Below are positions 8,617 to 16,649 of a DNA stretch of 64,000 nucleotides, one piece after another (the first letter of the stretch is position 1; each line of letters begins with the position of its first letter). Source of the stretch: an uncultured Tateyamaria sp. (lineage in GTDB: Bacteria > Pseudomonadota > Alphaproteobacteria > Rhodobacterales > Rhodobacteraceae); contig NZ_CANNCF010000001.1 in NCBI RefSeq assembly GCF_947503045.1, positions 682,001 to 746,000 of the forward strand, in the 5' to 3' direction. The notes beneath the pieces were generated by a model, which had not been told where the DNA came from, did no database searches, and saw only the letters and a program-made list of their open reading frames with translations. The position numbers and the translations under genes were made by a program.

Positions 8617-10293
8617 CTACCCTTGAGGTATTGCGTCAAGCTGGCGGAACCTGTTCACCTCATGCAGCAACTGCTTGCGCGCAGTTTCATTGATGCGCAG
8701 CAAAATGCGGTCTTGTTCGGCCAACAGGTCCTCGCGCAAATCGCCGGATGTGTCATAGGCAAACCCGTCAGCGACAGAATGCAATGCGCCTGCCGTGTCC
8801 TCCAGCTTGCGGCGCAAGGTTGCAAATGACAGATGCGTCTGGGGATCCTTGGGGTTCAGCTCAACCGAGCGCCTGAACGCCGCCTCTGCGTCTTGCAGGC
8901 GATCAAGGCCCATCAACGCCTCGGCCTTGGTGCGCCAGAGGCCCGGAGCGAACGGGTTTATGTCCAACCCCTGCTCCACCAGCGTCATCGCATTGGAATA
9001 TTCCTCGTTCGCAACCAGAAGATAGCCCGCCACCTCTTCCAGCAGGGCCCAGTTGCGGGGCTGAAATTCCAGCGCCTTGGCATAAAGCTTGCGGGCCTTC
9101 TCAAACAGGCGGGCACGCAGGAATTCGCGCGCGGTTTCAATAGGCAGGTTGAACGCGCGGTCCCTTATGTTGCCGTAAATCAGATCAACCTTTTCGGACA
9201 GATCAGGACACTCCGGCGTCGCGATCATTCGGGTATGGACTGATGGCCCGTCTTCTTCAGGGGCAAAAAGCTGGACGTCCGAACGATCGGTAAAATACTG
9301 ATCGACCTGATAAAAATTCAAACCATGCGCGATTGTGCCGCCATAGAACTGAAACTCGACCTCTTCCGAGGGGTCCAGAGGTGCGGCGTGACCATAATCA
9401 CTGACAATCATGCCGCCACCGGGGCGCAGTGCGGCCAGACAATGGTTGATGCAGATCAGCGCGCCATAGGAATGCAATGTCGGACGGCTTTCGCCGCCGG
9501 TATCGCGGGGCAGGGACTCCGGCAAAATCAGGTCGCTGTCCTGAATTTTGACGTAGCGGGTTTGCAGCGCCAATTTGGACAGGATGTCAGGGATCGCCAG
9601 TGGATCGAAGGACGTTTCCCCCGTCACCAAGGCCTTGAGGCGCGCCAAGTCATCCGGGTTCTTTTCAGTGTAGACTGTGCGCGTTTCCAATCGCCAGCGT
9701 TCGGTGTCGTTCACCGCGAGGATGTCAAAAGACAGACTGTCCAACAGATATGTGGCGAATGCGAAATCCATGATCCCGGACAGTTCTGCCGGCCACGCCT
9801 GTTCCGCGTTCAGGTTGACCCGCGTGACCCGTTCGCTGTGCGCATCCAGAACGCCAAACGCCTTTTGCGAGTCCAGAATGCTGTCGGCCCCGTCTGTCGC
9901 GAAATATCGGCAGGTTTCATAGACGTGCGGCGCGAAGGTTTGCAAACGGTCAAGAAACAGCTTGGCAAAGAGGCCAGAGCCGGACCCAAGCTCAAGGAAC
10001 CTGTACCCCCCCTCTGGCGGATCGCGATCCGCGATTGCGCTGAGGACGATATCGACCGCGTCTTCGGACAGACGACCATTTGATGTTGCCGTGTGCGGCA
10101 CTTCGAAATTGAGAAATGCCTCCAGCCCGGTTTGTTGCCACTTGGCGCGCGACAACTGCAACAGGGCGGTGTCCCAAACGGGACCAAACGGTTCTAGGGG
10201 GCTGCCGGATTTCGCCCCTTTTGCCAGTATTTCCACAGGTGAAATGTGTTTTGCGTCGTTTGCACCAGCGGCATCACTTGTGCTTTTTGTCAT
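8617..10293 (-). CDS. SAM-dependent methyltransferase with C-terminal TPR domain
   Basis: A 558-residue protein with two parts. Residues about 50-370 look like a class I SAM methyltransferase: motif I is YRFLELGSGSGLFAKL near residue 98, and a later strand reads ALRPGGGMIVSDYG. The layout resembles the MidA/NDUFAF7 family, whose known members methylate an arginine of respiratory complex I, but the match is distant. Residues about 385-500 form tetratricopeptide repeats (KALEFQPRNWALLEEVAGYL, RRSVELNPKDPQTHLSFATL), a protein-binding scaffold. It overlaps the upstream coiled-coil gene by 20 bases. The target is unknown; it could also modify a surface glycan or peptide. Confidence 0.7.
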   Translation of the reverse strand: MTKSTSDAAGANDAKHISPVEILAKGAKSGSPLEPFGPVWDTALLQLSRAKWQQTGLEAFLNFEVPHTATSNGRLSEDAVDIVLSAIADRDPPEGGYRFLELGSGSGLFAKLFLDRLQTFAPHVYETCRYFATDGADSILDSQKAFGVLDAHSERVTRVNLNAEQAWPAELSGIMDFAFATYLLDSLSFDILAVNDTERWRLETRTVYTEKNPDDLARLKALVTGETSFDPLAIPDILSKLALQTRYVKIQDSDLILPESLPRDTGGESRPTLHSYGALICINHCLAALRPGGGMIVSDYGHAAPLDPSEEVEFQFYGGTIAHGLNFYQVDQYFTDRSDVQLFAPEEDGPSVHTRMIATPECPDLSEKVDLIYGNIRDRAFNLPIETAREFLRARLFEKARKLYAKALEFQPRNWALLEEVAGYLLVANEEYSNAMTLVEQGLDINPFAPGLWRTKAEALMGLDRLQDAEAAFRRSVELNPKDPQTHLSFATLRRKLEDTAGALHSVADGFAYDTSGDLREDLLAEQDRILLRINETARKQLLHEVNRFRQLDAIPQG

Positions 10294-10555
10294 ACGCTTT
10301 CAACGCTTGGTCGACCATTTTCAGCATGCTTTTCTTCTGCACTCTGGGGTCAAGGTGTTTGGACGCCTTCTTGGCGGTTTTGTCGAATTTCTCGAACCGG
10401 CCCTCAAGCATCTGGATGCGCCGACCCCAGATATTTCGGTCGGCATCCATCTGATGCACTTTCTTGGCAAGGCCATCCAGTGTTCGGTTCAGGTCGTTAA
10501 TGAGCCGAGTCAGGCCCCGTTCCAACTCATCAACGCGTTTATCAATTGCTGCCAT
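10274..10555 (-). CDS. small coiled-coil protein of unknown function
   Basis: A 93-residue, highly charged, all-helical protein beginning MAAIDKRVDELERGLTRLIN. Heptad spacing of L, I and V continues to about residue 40, and the C-terminus is very basic and lysine-rich. The ATG at 10555 is preferred because the coiled coil begins there; an upstream alternative start at 10645 adds a sequence unlike it. Its 3' end overlaps the start of the methyltransferase-TPR gene by 20 bases, so the two are probably made together. I do not recognise a family. Confidence 0.65.
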   Translation of the reverse strand: MAAIDKRVDELERGLTRLINDLNRTLDGLAKKVHQMDADRNIWGRRIQMLEGRFEKFDKTAKKASKHLDPRVQKKSMLKMVDQALKAYDKKHK

Positions 10556-11009
10556 CAGGACACCCGGTTTTTTTTGTAAATTCTCAGTACGTACAAGTCT
10601 GGTCGTGCATAATATTGCGTTGGAAATTACAAAAGTGACGGACACAAAGCAAGAAACTTCAGTTGTGTGTGCCCCGCGGGATCACGACGCTAAGCCTCCG
10701 GTCTCCAAAGCGCGCCTTGTTCCCGCGCTCCATTTCAATCGACCCTGCAGCATTGGTCAGACCCGGGTACAACCTGTGAAACGCTTCGTTTGAGCCGGAC
10801 GGAAGGTATGGGGTCAGAGCTGACTTTGGTGCATCGTTCCAGAGCCGAAACGCACATTCCAAACGCTGCAGCATGACGGATAATAGCTGCCGGATCGAAG
10901 TGCCGATTCTAAACAAACGGTTAAACCGCCTCTGTAAGTCATTGAAATCTCTTGTTCCGCAAGCTGTCCCAGCGTGGGACAGGGCCATGGCGTGACGTCC
11001 GTCGCGCAC
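10556..11009. other. gene-free stretch with a possible coding remnant
   Basis: About 450 bases without a convincing gene. The part nearest 10556-10650 is AT-richer than its surroundings and presumably holds the promoter of the coiled-coil gene. In 10659-11009 the minus strand stays open but reads as a low-quality peptide with phrases such as RIGTSIRQLLSVMLQRLE and FRLWNDAPKSALTPYLP. It has no ribosome-binding site and no domain I know, and it may be a decayed sequence or a dispersed noncoding repeat. Confidence 0.5.
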
Positions 11010-11333
11010 CTATCCCAGCAAGTAAACCGAAACAAACAGCGCCGCCGCCCCGGCTCCGATGGCGGCGAAAACATTGCGGGTCCAGATGCCGACGCCAAGG
11101 GTGACCAACGCTGCCAGCACGCGGGTCGGGTCGGTGCCGCCGTCCTCTCCGGAATAGACCACCAGTGGGGCCACCAGCGCGGGCAGGATCGCCACGGCCG
11201 TATAGCGCAGGTGCCGCACCAGCCACGCGGGCAGGGGGCGGTCTCCGACAAATCCGAGAAAAGCAAAGCGCAGCAGGAAACTGCCGATGCCAAGGCCGAA
11301 GATGACCAGCCAGAGCGTGCTTTTGTCGATCAT
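11010..11333 (-). CDS. azlD: AzlD-family branched-chain amino acid exporter subunit
   Basis: A 107-residue membrane protein with about four hydrophobic segments, beginning MIDKSTLWLVIFGLGIGSFLLRFAF and containing RHLRYTAVAILPALVAP, typical of AzlD. AzlD is the small partner of AzlC in branched-chain amino acid (and azaleucine) export. The start is set by ATGA, in which its ATG overlaps the azlC stop, a sign of translational coupling. Confidence 0.9.
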   Translation of the reverse strand: MIDKSTLWLVIFGLGIGSFLLRFAFLGFVGDRPLPAWLVRHLRYTAVAILPALVAPLVVYSGEDGGTDPTRVLAALVTLGVGIWTRNVFAAIGAGAAALFVSVYLLG

Positions 11334-12064
11334 GTGTCGCCCTCGTCGCGCGCCAGCATCGGTTCGGTCTTGAGCCACAACTCCGCCTGCGCGCCCGCCA
11401 TCATTCCCGCCAGCCCGGCCACGATCAGGCCCAGAGAATAGGGGATCGCCACACCCAGAAGGGCCACGATCACCGCCACGCCCGCCGCGATCAGGTGGGG
11501 CAGGGTGCGCATCATCGGTGCCACCATCGACAGAAACGCAATCGGCAGTGCGAAATCGAGCGGCAGTCCCGCAGGCAGCGTGGTGCCGATGGCGGCCCCC
11601 GCATAGCTCGCCCCGAACCACACGATCATCACCAACAGGCAGGTGCCGAAATAATAGCCCATGCGCTGAGGGACGGTCATGCTTGCGTCTTCCTCGAACT
11701 TCGCATGGCTGAGCGCATAGCTTTGATCCACCAGCAGATAGGCCGCAAAAATGCGCTGCCACAGCGGTGCGCGACCCAGATAAGGAGTCAGGGCAGCGGA
11801 ATACATCGCCACCCGCAGGTTCACAGCGAGGGCCGACAGCAGCACGATCACGGTGGGGGCCTGATCCTGCATCAGTTGCAGGGCGGTGAATTGCGCCGCC
11901 CCCGCGATCACCACGAGGGAAAAGCTCATGACTTCGAACACGCTCAGGCCCGCTTCGGTTGCAAGCACGCCAAACAGCAGGGCAAAAGGCCCGGCAACAG
12001 CGATGAACGGGGCGCCGTCGCGAACGCCCGCCCAAAAGGCGGATTTGGTGGTGGTGAAGGGCAT
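11330..12064 (-). CDS. azlC: AzlC-family branched-chain amino acid exporter
   Basis: A 244-residue inner-membrane protein, the large subunit of an AzlCD-type exporter. Family marks are FWAGVRDGAPFIAVAGPFALLFG at the N-terminus, VIAGAAQFTALQLM, and NLRVAMYSAALTPYLG. The transported substrate is likely a branched-chain amino acid by family, though specificity varies. It is divergent from fdhD with about 50 bases between, so the two share a promoter region. Confidence 0.92.
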   Translation of the reverse strand: MPFTTTKSAFWAGVRDGAPFIAVAGPFALLFGVLATEAGLSVFEVMSFSLVVIAGAAQFTALQLMQDQAPTVIVLLSALAVNLRVAMYSAALTPYLGRAPLWQRIFAAYLLVDQSYALSHAKFEEDASMTVPQRMGYYFGTCLLVMIVWFGASYAGAAIGTTLPAGLPLDFALPIAFLSMVAPMMRTLPHLIAAGVAVIVALLGVAIPYSLGLIVAGLAGMMAGAQAELWLKTEPMLARDEGDT

Positions 12065-12114
12065 GAGGGGGCCTTAGATTGGATTCAACTAGGATTAGCT
12101 GTCCGGCAAAGGGG

Positions 12115-13005
12115 ATGCAATTGGCGCAACAAGGTGACAACGGCGATTATCTGATTGCGCCTGATCCGAAGGCAGTGCGGTTGACGCGGACCGTGACCGG
12201 CTTTGATCACACAGGGGCCGCCACCGAGATTGCTGTGATCGAGGAACGCCCACTCACCATTTTCCTCAACGGGCAGGAGATCGTGACCGCCATGACCATC
12301 GGCGACTATCCCGACTACCTCGCCCTCGGATTCTTGCGCAATCAGGGGATGCTGGGATCGGGCGATGTCGTCACGGGCGTCGACTATGACGAAGAGCTTG
12401 AGACGGTGGTTGTGCGCACTGAGGCCTCCACCAATCACGAGGAAAAGCTGAAGAAAAAGACCCGCACCAGCGGCTGCGCGGTGGGCACCGTGTTTGGCGA
12501 CATGATGGAGGGGCTTGACGGGCTGACCCTGCCTGCCACGCCCGTGCGCACTTCTGACCTTTACGCGTTGGCGGCGACCATCAACCGCACGCCCTCGCTC
12601 TATCTCGAGGCCGGGGCGATCCATGGCACCGTGCTGTGTCAGGGCAACCGTCCACTGGTCTATATGGAGGATGTGGGCCGTCACAACGCGGTCGATAAAA
12701 TCGCGGGCTGGATGATGTCGACGGGCACTGAGGCCGAGGACAAGATCCTTTATACCACCGGTCGCCTGACGTCCGAGATGGTGATCAAGACGGCGATGAT
12801 GGGTATTCCTGCGCTGGCCTCGCGGTCCGGCTTTACCGCCTGGGGGGTGGAGATCGCACGTGAGGTGGGCCTCACGCTGATCGGCCGGATGCGGGGGCAG
12901 CGGTTCGTCTGTCTGAGCGGAGAGGACCGATTGGTGCGCGATGCGGACCCAACCGCCGTGCCCGAGGATGCGGCCAGGCATCGGCGCAAAGGGGCAAGGG
13001 CATGA
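12115..13005 (+). CDS. fdhD: formate dehydrogenase accessory sulfurtransferase FdhD
   Basis: FdhD passes sulfur from a cysteine desulfurase to the molybdenum cofactor of formate dehydrogenases. About 296 residues; motifs include YLALGFLRNQGML, HGTVLCQGNRPLVYMEDVGRHNAVDKI split around its central loop, YTTGRLTSEM and the SRSGFTAWGV stretch. The conserved loop that in Escherichia coli carries a CxxC reads SGCAVGT here, so only the first Cys is present. The start is uncertain: ATG 12115 has AAAGGGG directly abutting it, TTG 12121 would give better spacing, and TTG 12079 has GAGGGGG seven bases upstream. It heads a cofactor cluster, but no formate dehydrogenase gene is in the window. Confidence 0.92.
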   Translation: MQLAQQGDNGDYLIAPDPKAVRLTRTVTGFDHTGAATEIAVIEERPLTIFLNGQEIVTAMTIGDYPDYLALGFLRNQGMLGSGDVVTGVDYDEELETVVVRTEASTNHEEKLKKKTRTSGCAVGTVFGDMMEGLDGLTLPATPVRTSDLYALAATINRTPSLYLEAGAIHGTVLCQGNRPLVYMEDVGRHNAVDKIAGWMMSTGTEAEDKILYTTGRLTSEMVIKTAMMGIPALASRSGFTAWGVEIAREVGLTLIGRMRGQRFVCLSGEDRLVRDADPTAVPEDAARHRRKGARA

Positions 13006-13090
13006 GCCTTTGTCGCGCGGGCGTTTTCTTGAACCAAGAAAATGGACAGAAACATTCGCATTTTCCTGACCATTTGGCCGGCGGTGCGCC

Positions 13091-13693
13091 ATGACTCCAC
13101 CGCTGGGCGTGATCCTTGCCGGGGGGCAGGCCACCCGGATGGGCGGTGGGGACAAGGGGCTTTTGACCCTCGGCGGCGACACCCTGCTTGGCCATGTGAT
13201 TGCGCGGCTTGACCCACAGGTGGCGGGCCTCGCGCTCAATGCCAACGGCGATGCCGCGCGCTTTGCCGGCCTGGGTTTGCCTGTGATTGCCGACAGTGTG
13301 CACGGGTTCGCAGGGCCCCTTGCCGGGGTGCTCGCCGGCCTCGATTGGGCTGCCGAACAGGGCGCCGAATCCATTGTGACCGCGGCCGCCGACACGCCGT
13401 TCTTTCCCTGCGATCTGGTGCCCCGCCTGCAACTGGCGGCCGAAGGTATGAACCACCCGCTCGCGCTTGCCGCCACGCCGGACCCCGGGCGCGGGCAGGC
13501 GCGGCACCCGACCTTTGGCCTTTGGCCCGTGGCCTTGCGCAATGATCTGCGTGCGGCCCTTGAAAGCGGCGTGCGCAAGGTCGTGCAGTGGAGCGACCGA
13601 CACGGCGCGCAACTGGCCAGCTTCCCGGACGAGGCGGCCTTTTTCAACGTCAACACGCCGGACGATCTGACCCGGGCCGAGGCGATGCTATGA
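13091..13693 (+). CDS. mobA: molybdenum cofactor guanylyltransferase MobA
   Basis: MobA couples GTP to molybdopterin to form molybdopterin guanine dinucleotide, the cofactor form of DMSO-reductase-family enzymes such as formate dehydrogenase. The 200-residue protein starts with the nucleotidyltransferase signature GVILAGGQATRMGGGDKGLL and has the family's AADTPFFPCDLV metal-binding Asp and a C-terminal FFNVNTPDDL. Its stop overlaps the mobB start as ATGA. An 85-base gap separates it from fdhD. Confidence 0.95.
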   Translation: MTPPLGVILAGGQATRMGGGDKGLLTLGGDTLLGHVIARLDPQVAGLALNANGDAARFAGLGLPVIADSVHGFAGPLAGVLAGLDWAAEQGAESIVTAAADTPFFPCDLVPRLQLAAEGMNHPLALAATPDPGRGQARHPTFGLWPVALRNDLRAALESGVRKVVQWSDRHGAQLASFPDEAAFFNVNTPDDLTRAEAML

Positions 13694-14181
13694 GGCTTTA
13701 TGGCGTGGTTGGCTGGAAGAATGCGGGCAAGACCGGCCTGATGGAGCGGCTGGTGACCGAGATCGCGGGGCGAGGCCTGACGGTTTCCACGATCAAGCAC
13801 GCCCATCACAGCTTTGACGTCGACCAGCCCGGCAAGGACAGCCATCGCCACCGCGTTGCGGGTGCGTCCGAGGTGCTGCTGGCGTCGGCCAACCGCTTTG
13901 CACTGATGCATGAGCTGCGCGGGGGGGATGAACCGACGCTGAGCGATCTGCTCGCCCGGTTGTCGCCAGTCGATCTGGTGCTGGTCGAGGGCTATAAACG
14001 CGACGCCCATCCCAAGGTCGAGGCCCATCGCGCAGCGACCGGCAATGCACTGATTGCGCCGGATGATCCGACAATCCGGGCGGTGGCGAGTGACACGCCG
14101 CTGGATCTGGACCGTCCGGTTTTCGATCTGGACGACACGCGTGCGGTTGCGGATTTCATACTGGCGGAGGTGGGGTTGTGA
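13690..14181 (+). CDS. mobB: molybdopterin-guanine dinucleotide biosynthesis protein MobB
   Basis: A 163-residue P-loop GTPase that assists MobA. The start ATG at 13690 overlaps the mobA stop and gives the family N-terminus MRLYGVVGWKNAGKTGLMERL, where GWKNAGKT is the Walker A loop. Other MobB marks are TVSTIKHAHHSFDVDQPGKDS and VEGYKRDAHPKVE. The stop overlaps the next gene's GTG start (GTGA), so mobA, mobB and moeA are probably translated as a coupled unit. Confidence 0.95.
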   Translation: MRLYGVVGWKNAGKTGLMERLVTEIAGRGLTVSTIKHAHHSFDVDQPGKDSHRHRVAGASEVLLASANRFALMHELRGGDEPTLSDLLARLSPVDLVLVEGYKRDAHPKVEAHRAATGNALIAPDDPTIRAVASDTPLDLDRPVFDLDDTRAVADFILAEVGL

Positions 14182-16301
14182 GCGGGTTTGACACGATCCT
14201 CGTGGTGGATTGGTCCGCCGCGAAAGGGCGCAAACCTCGCCCGACCAAGGATGCCATCTGGATCGGCATCGCGCGGGACGGCGCCGAGGTCGCGCCCGAA
14301 TTCCTTCCCACCCGCGTTGAGGCCGAGGCGCGCATTGCCGCCCTTTTGACATCCGAACAGGCGGCGGGGCGTAGGGTTCTGGCCACGTTCGACTTCCCTT
14401 TTGGCTACCCCGCTGGATTCGCCCGCCATGTCACGGGCCGCGACGATCCTTACGCCGTCTGGGATTGGATCAGCGCGCGGATCACGGATTCGGAGCTGGG
14501 CGACAACAACCGATTTGACGTCGCCGAGGAACTGAACGCCCTGTTTGACGGGCACGGGCCCTTCTGGGCGAAACCCAACAAGATGGACTGGCCGGGCATC
14601 CCCTTTCGCAAAGAAGGCGTGACCTTTGCCCCGATGGCCGAGCGACGGACATGCGACGTGGTGGCCAAGGCAGCCTCGAGCTGTTTTCAGCTTTTCAACC
14701 CGCCCACGGTTGGCGGGCAGATGCTGATGGGCCTGCCGATGCTGAACCGGCTGCGACAGAAGCCGGGGGTTGCGGTCTGGCCTTTTGATCGCTGGCAGGA
14801 CGCGCGGGTGGTGCTGGCCGAGATCTGGCCGGGTCTGATCGAACCCGTGGTCAAGGCGGAACTGGCTGCGGCCGGGCCGGACGCGATCCGCGACCGCGAG
14901 CAGGTGCGCTTGCTGGCGCTGGCGCTGGCCCGTATGTCTGCCGGTGCGCTGCATCAACTGATGTCGGAACTGCCCGCTGTGGCCCGTGAAGAGGCGTGGA
15001 TTCTTGGGGCCGGTCACGTGGACCAACTGTTGGGTGATCCGGGACCCAGCACCGGCCCACCTCCCCTTAAAAACGACTGTTTCGCCTTGCCGCCGGGTGT
15101 GGACTGGACACCCGTTGATGACGCGCTGGCAGACCTCAAGTCACGCCTGGGCCCGGTTGTGGGGGTCGAGGACAGACCCGTATCCGATGCTTTGGACCGT
15201 GTTTTGACAAATGAAATCCGCGCCCTGCGCGCCCATCCGCCACTGCCCAACACGGCGGTGGATGGCTATGGTTTTGCTGGCGGGCGCAAGGACGGCGTGC
15301 ACCGCTTGCCCCTGATGGACAGCCCCATGACGGCAGGGCGGGCACCGGACTTTGCGGTGCCTGCGGGCCATGCCGTGCGTATCCTCACCGGCGCGGCGCT
15401 GCCTGCGGGTGTGGACACGGTGGTGCTGCAAGAGGACGTGACACTGGACGCCGGGCACGTCTCCTTTCGCGGCCCCGTCAAGGCGGGCGCGAACACCCGC
15501 GCGGCGGGCGAGGATGTCACCGCAGGAGGCCGGGTTGCGAGCGCCGGGCGGCGGTTGCGACCTTCGGACCTCGCGCTGCTGAGTGCGGTGGGTGTCGGCT
15601 CTGTTTCTGTGTATGCGCGCCTGCGGGTCGGCGTGCTCTCTACCGGGGACGAGTTGGTCGCCGCTGGAGGCACGGCAGGGCCGGGGCAGATATTTGATGC
15701 CAACCGGCCTATGTTGCTTGGCCTGATCACGCGCCTAGGACATGTGGCTGTGGACCTCGGGCATGTGCCAGATGACCGCGCCGCGCTGTCGGACCGGCTG
15801 GATGCAGGGGCAGGAGACGTTGACGTGATCCTGACCAGCGGTGGCGCGTCGGCAGGGGACGAAGACCACGTGTCCGCCCTGCTCAATGACGCCGGGGCCA
15901 TGGCGCTTTGGCGGATCGCGATCAAGCCGGGACGGCCCTTGGCGCTGGGGATGTGGCAAGGCACGCCGGTCTTTGGACTGCCGGGCAATCCGGTGGCGGC
16001 GATGGTCTGCACGCTGGTCTTTGCCGCGCCCGCATTTGCTCAGATGGCCGGGGCCGGGTGGTCAGAACCGCAAGGGTTCGACGTGCCCGCCGGGTTCGAG
16101 AAACGCAAAAAAGCCGGGCGGCGCGAATACCTGCGTGCGCGGATGCGGGATGGCCGGGTCGAGGTGTTTGCCTCTGAAGGGTCAGGGCGGATCAGCGGGT
16201 TGTACTGGGCCGATGGGCTGGTGGAATTGCCCGATGGCGCGCTGCATGTGCGCCCCGGTGATCTGGTGCGCTACATTCCATGGAGCGGGTTTGGGGTGTG
16301 A
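14178..16301 (+). CDS. moeA: RNase H-like domain fused to molybdopterin molybdotransferase MoeA
   Basis: A 707-residue two-domain protein. Residues about 1-290 begin DTILVVDWSAAKG and later have LATFDFPFGYPAGFARHV; the two acidic positions on successive strands suggest an RNase H-like fold of the DUF429 type, whose function is unknown. Residues about 297-707 are a full MoeA, which inserts molybdate into adenylylated molybdopterin: LPNTAVDGYGFA, GVLSTGDEL, ILTSGGASAGDEDH and FGLPGNPVAAMV are all intact. The frame is continuous through the junction, a GPPPLKNDCF linker near residue 295, so this is a genuine fusion rather than a frameshift. The GTG start overlaps the mobB stop. Confidence 0.9.
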   Translation: MSGFDTILVVDWSAAKGRKPRPTKDAIWIGIARDGAEVAPEFLPTRVEAEARIAALLTSEQAAGRRVLATFDFPFGYPAGFARHVTGRDDPYAVWDWISARITDSELGDNNRFDVAEELNALFDGHGPFWAKPNKMDWPGIPFRKEGVTFAPMAERRTCDVVAKAASSCFQLFNPPTVGGQMLMGLPMLNRLRQKPGVAVWPFDRWQDARVVLAEIWPGLIEPVVKAELAAAGPDAIRDREQVRLLALALARMSAGALHQLMSELPAVAREEAWILGAGHVDQLLGDPGPSTGPPPLKNDCFALPPGVDWTPVDDALADLKSRLGPVVGVEDRPVSDALDRVLTNEIRALRAHPPLPNTAVDGYGFAGGRKDGVHRLPLMDSPMTAGRAPDFAVPAGHAVRILTGAALPAGVDTVVLQEDVTLDAGHVSFRGPVKAGANTRAAGEDVTAGGRVASAGRRLRPSDLALLSAVGVGSVSVYARLRVGVLSTGDELVAAGGTAGPGQIFDANRPMLLGLITRLGHVAVDLGHVPDDRAALSDRLDAGAGDVDVILTSGGASAGDEDHVSALLNDAGAMALWRIAIKPGRPLALGMWQGTPVFGLPGNPVAAMVCTLVFAAPAFAQMAGAGWSEPQGFDVPAGFEKRKKAGRREYLRARMRDGRVEVFASEGSGRISGLYWADGLVELPDGALHVRPGDLVRYIPWSGFGV

Positions 16302-16325
16302 GCCAATGAGCAAAGGGCAAGGCAC

Positions 16326-16649
16326 GTGACGGATAAATCCAAAATCTTCCTTTTGTCGAGCGCCGTCCGGGCAGCGCCGCCGAATGACGATTGGAAGATC
16401 ATTTGGGGCTGTCAGGAATTTGACGGAAACCCGGGCTTTTACGTGGAAAAAAGCGTGGCCAACTTTTCAATGAAAAACCTGCGCACCATGTTTTTTGCCA
16501 CTGCCCCCAAAGGGTCCCACCGTTACAGATTTGATGTATATGAACTGACAAACGACGCAGGGCAGGTGATCAAGGCGGCCAGTTGCGAGGTCAGCAACGG
16601 AGTCTGGGCAAGCGCCATTTGGGATCCGCTGCCTACAGGTGTGGTTTAG
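16326..16649 (+). CDS. orphan small protein of unknown function
   Basis: A 107-residue soluble protein starting at GTG 16326, 24 bases after moeA. It is rich in aromatic residues (DDWKIIWGCQEFDGNPGFYV, HRYRFDVYELTND) and ends SNGVWASAIWDPLPTGVV, suggesting a small beta-rich fold. There is no signal peptide or membrane segment. Its base composition looks more AT-rich than the moeA gene before it, and I recognise no family. The stop overlaps the end of the convergent membrane-protein gene by four bases. Confidence 0.6.
   Translation: MTDKSKIFLLSSAVRAAPPNDDWKIIWGCQEFDGNPGFYVEKSVANFSMKNLRTMFFATAPKGSHRYRFDVYELTNDAGQVIKAASCEVSNGVWASAIWDPLPTGVV

Noticed and set aside
8617..11009. A genomic island
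   Set aside because: There is no tRNA, direct repeat, integrase or transposase; the composition change is slight and limited to two genes and a gap.
11010..12140. A 376-codon minus-strand frame joining azlC and azlD
   Set aside because: Only its last 107 codons are the real azlD; the rest is an out-of-frame reading of azlC, which has its own clear frame and start.
12085..14352. A 755-codon open frame on the minus strand across fdhD, mobA and mobB
   Set aside because: It is antisense to well-supported cofactor genes and codes for a proline- and arginine-rich sequence typical of GC-rich shadows.
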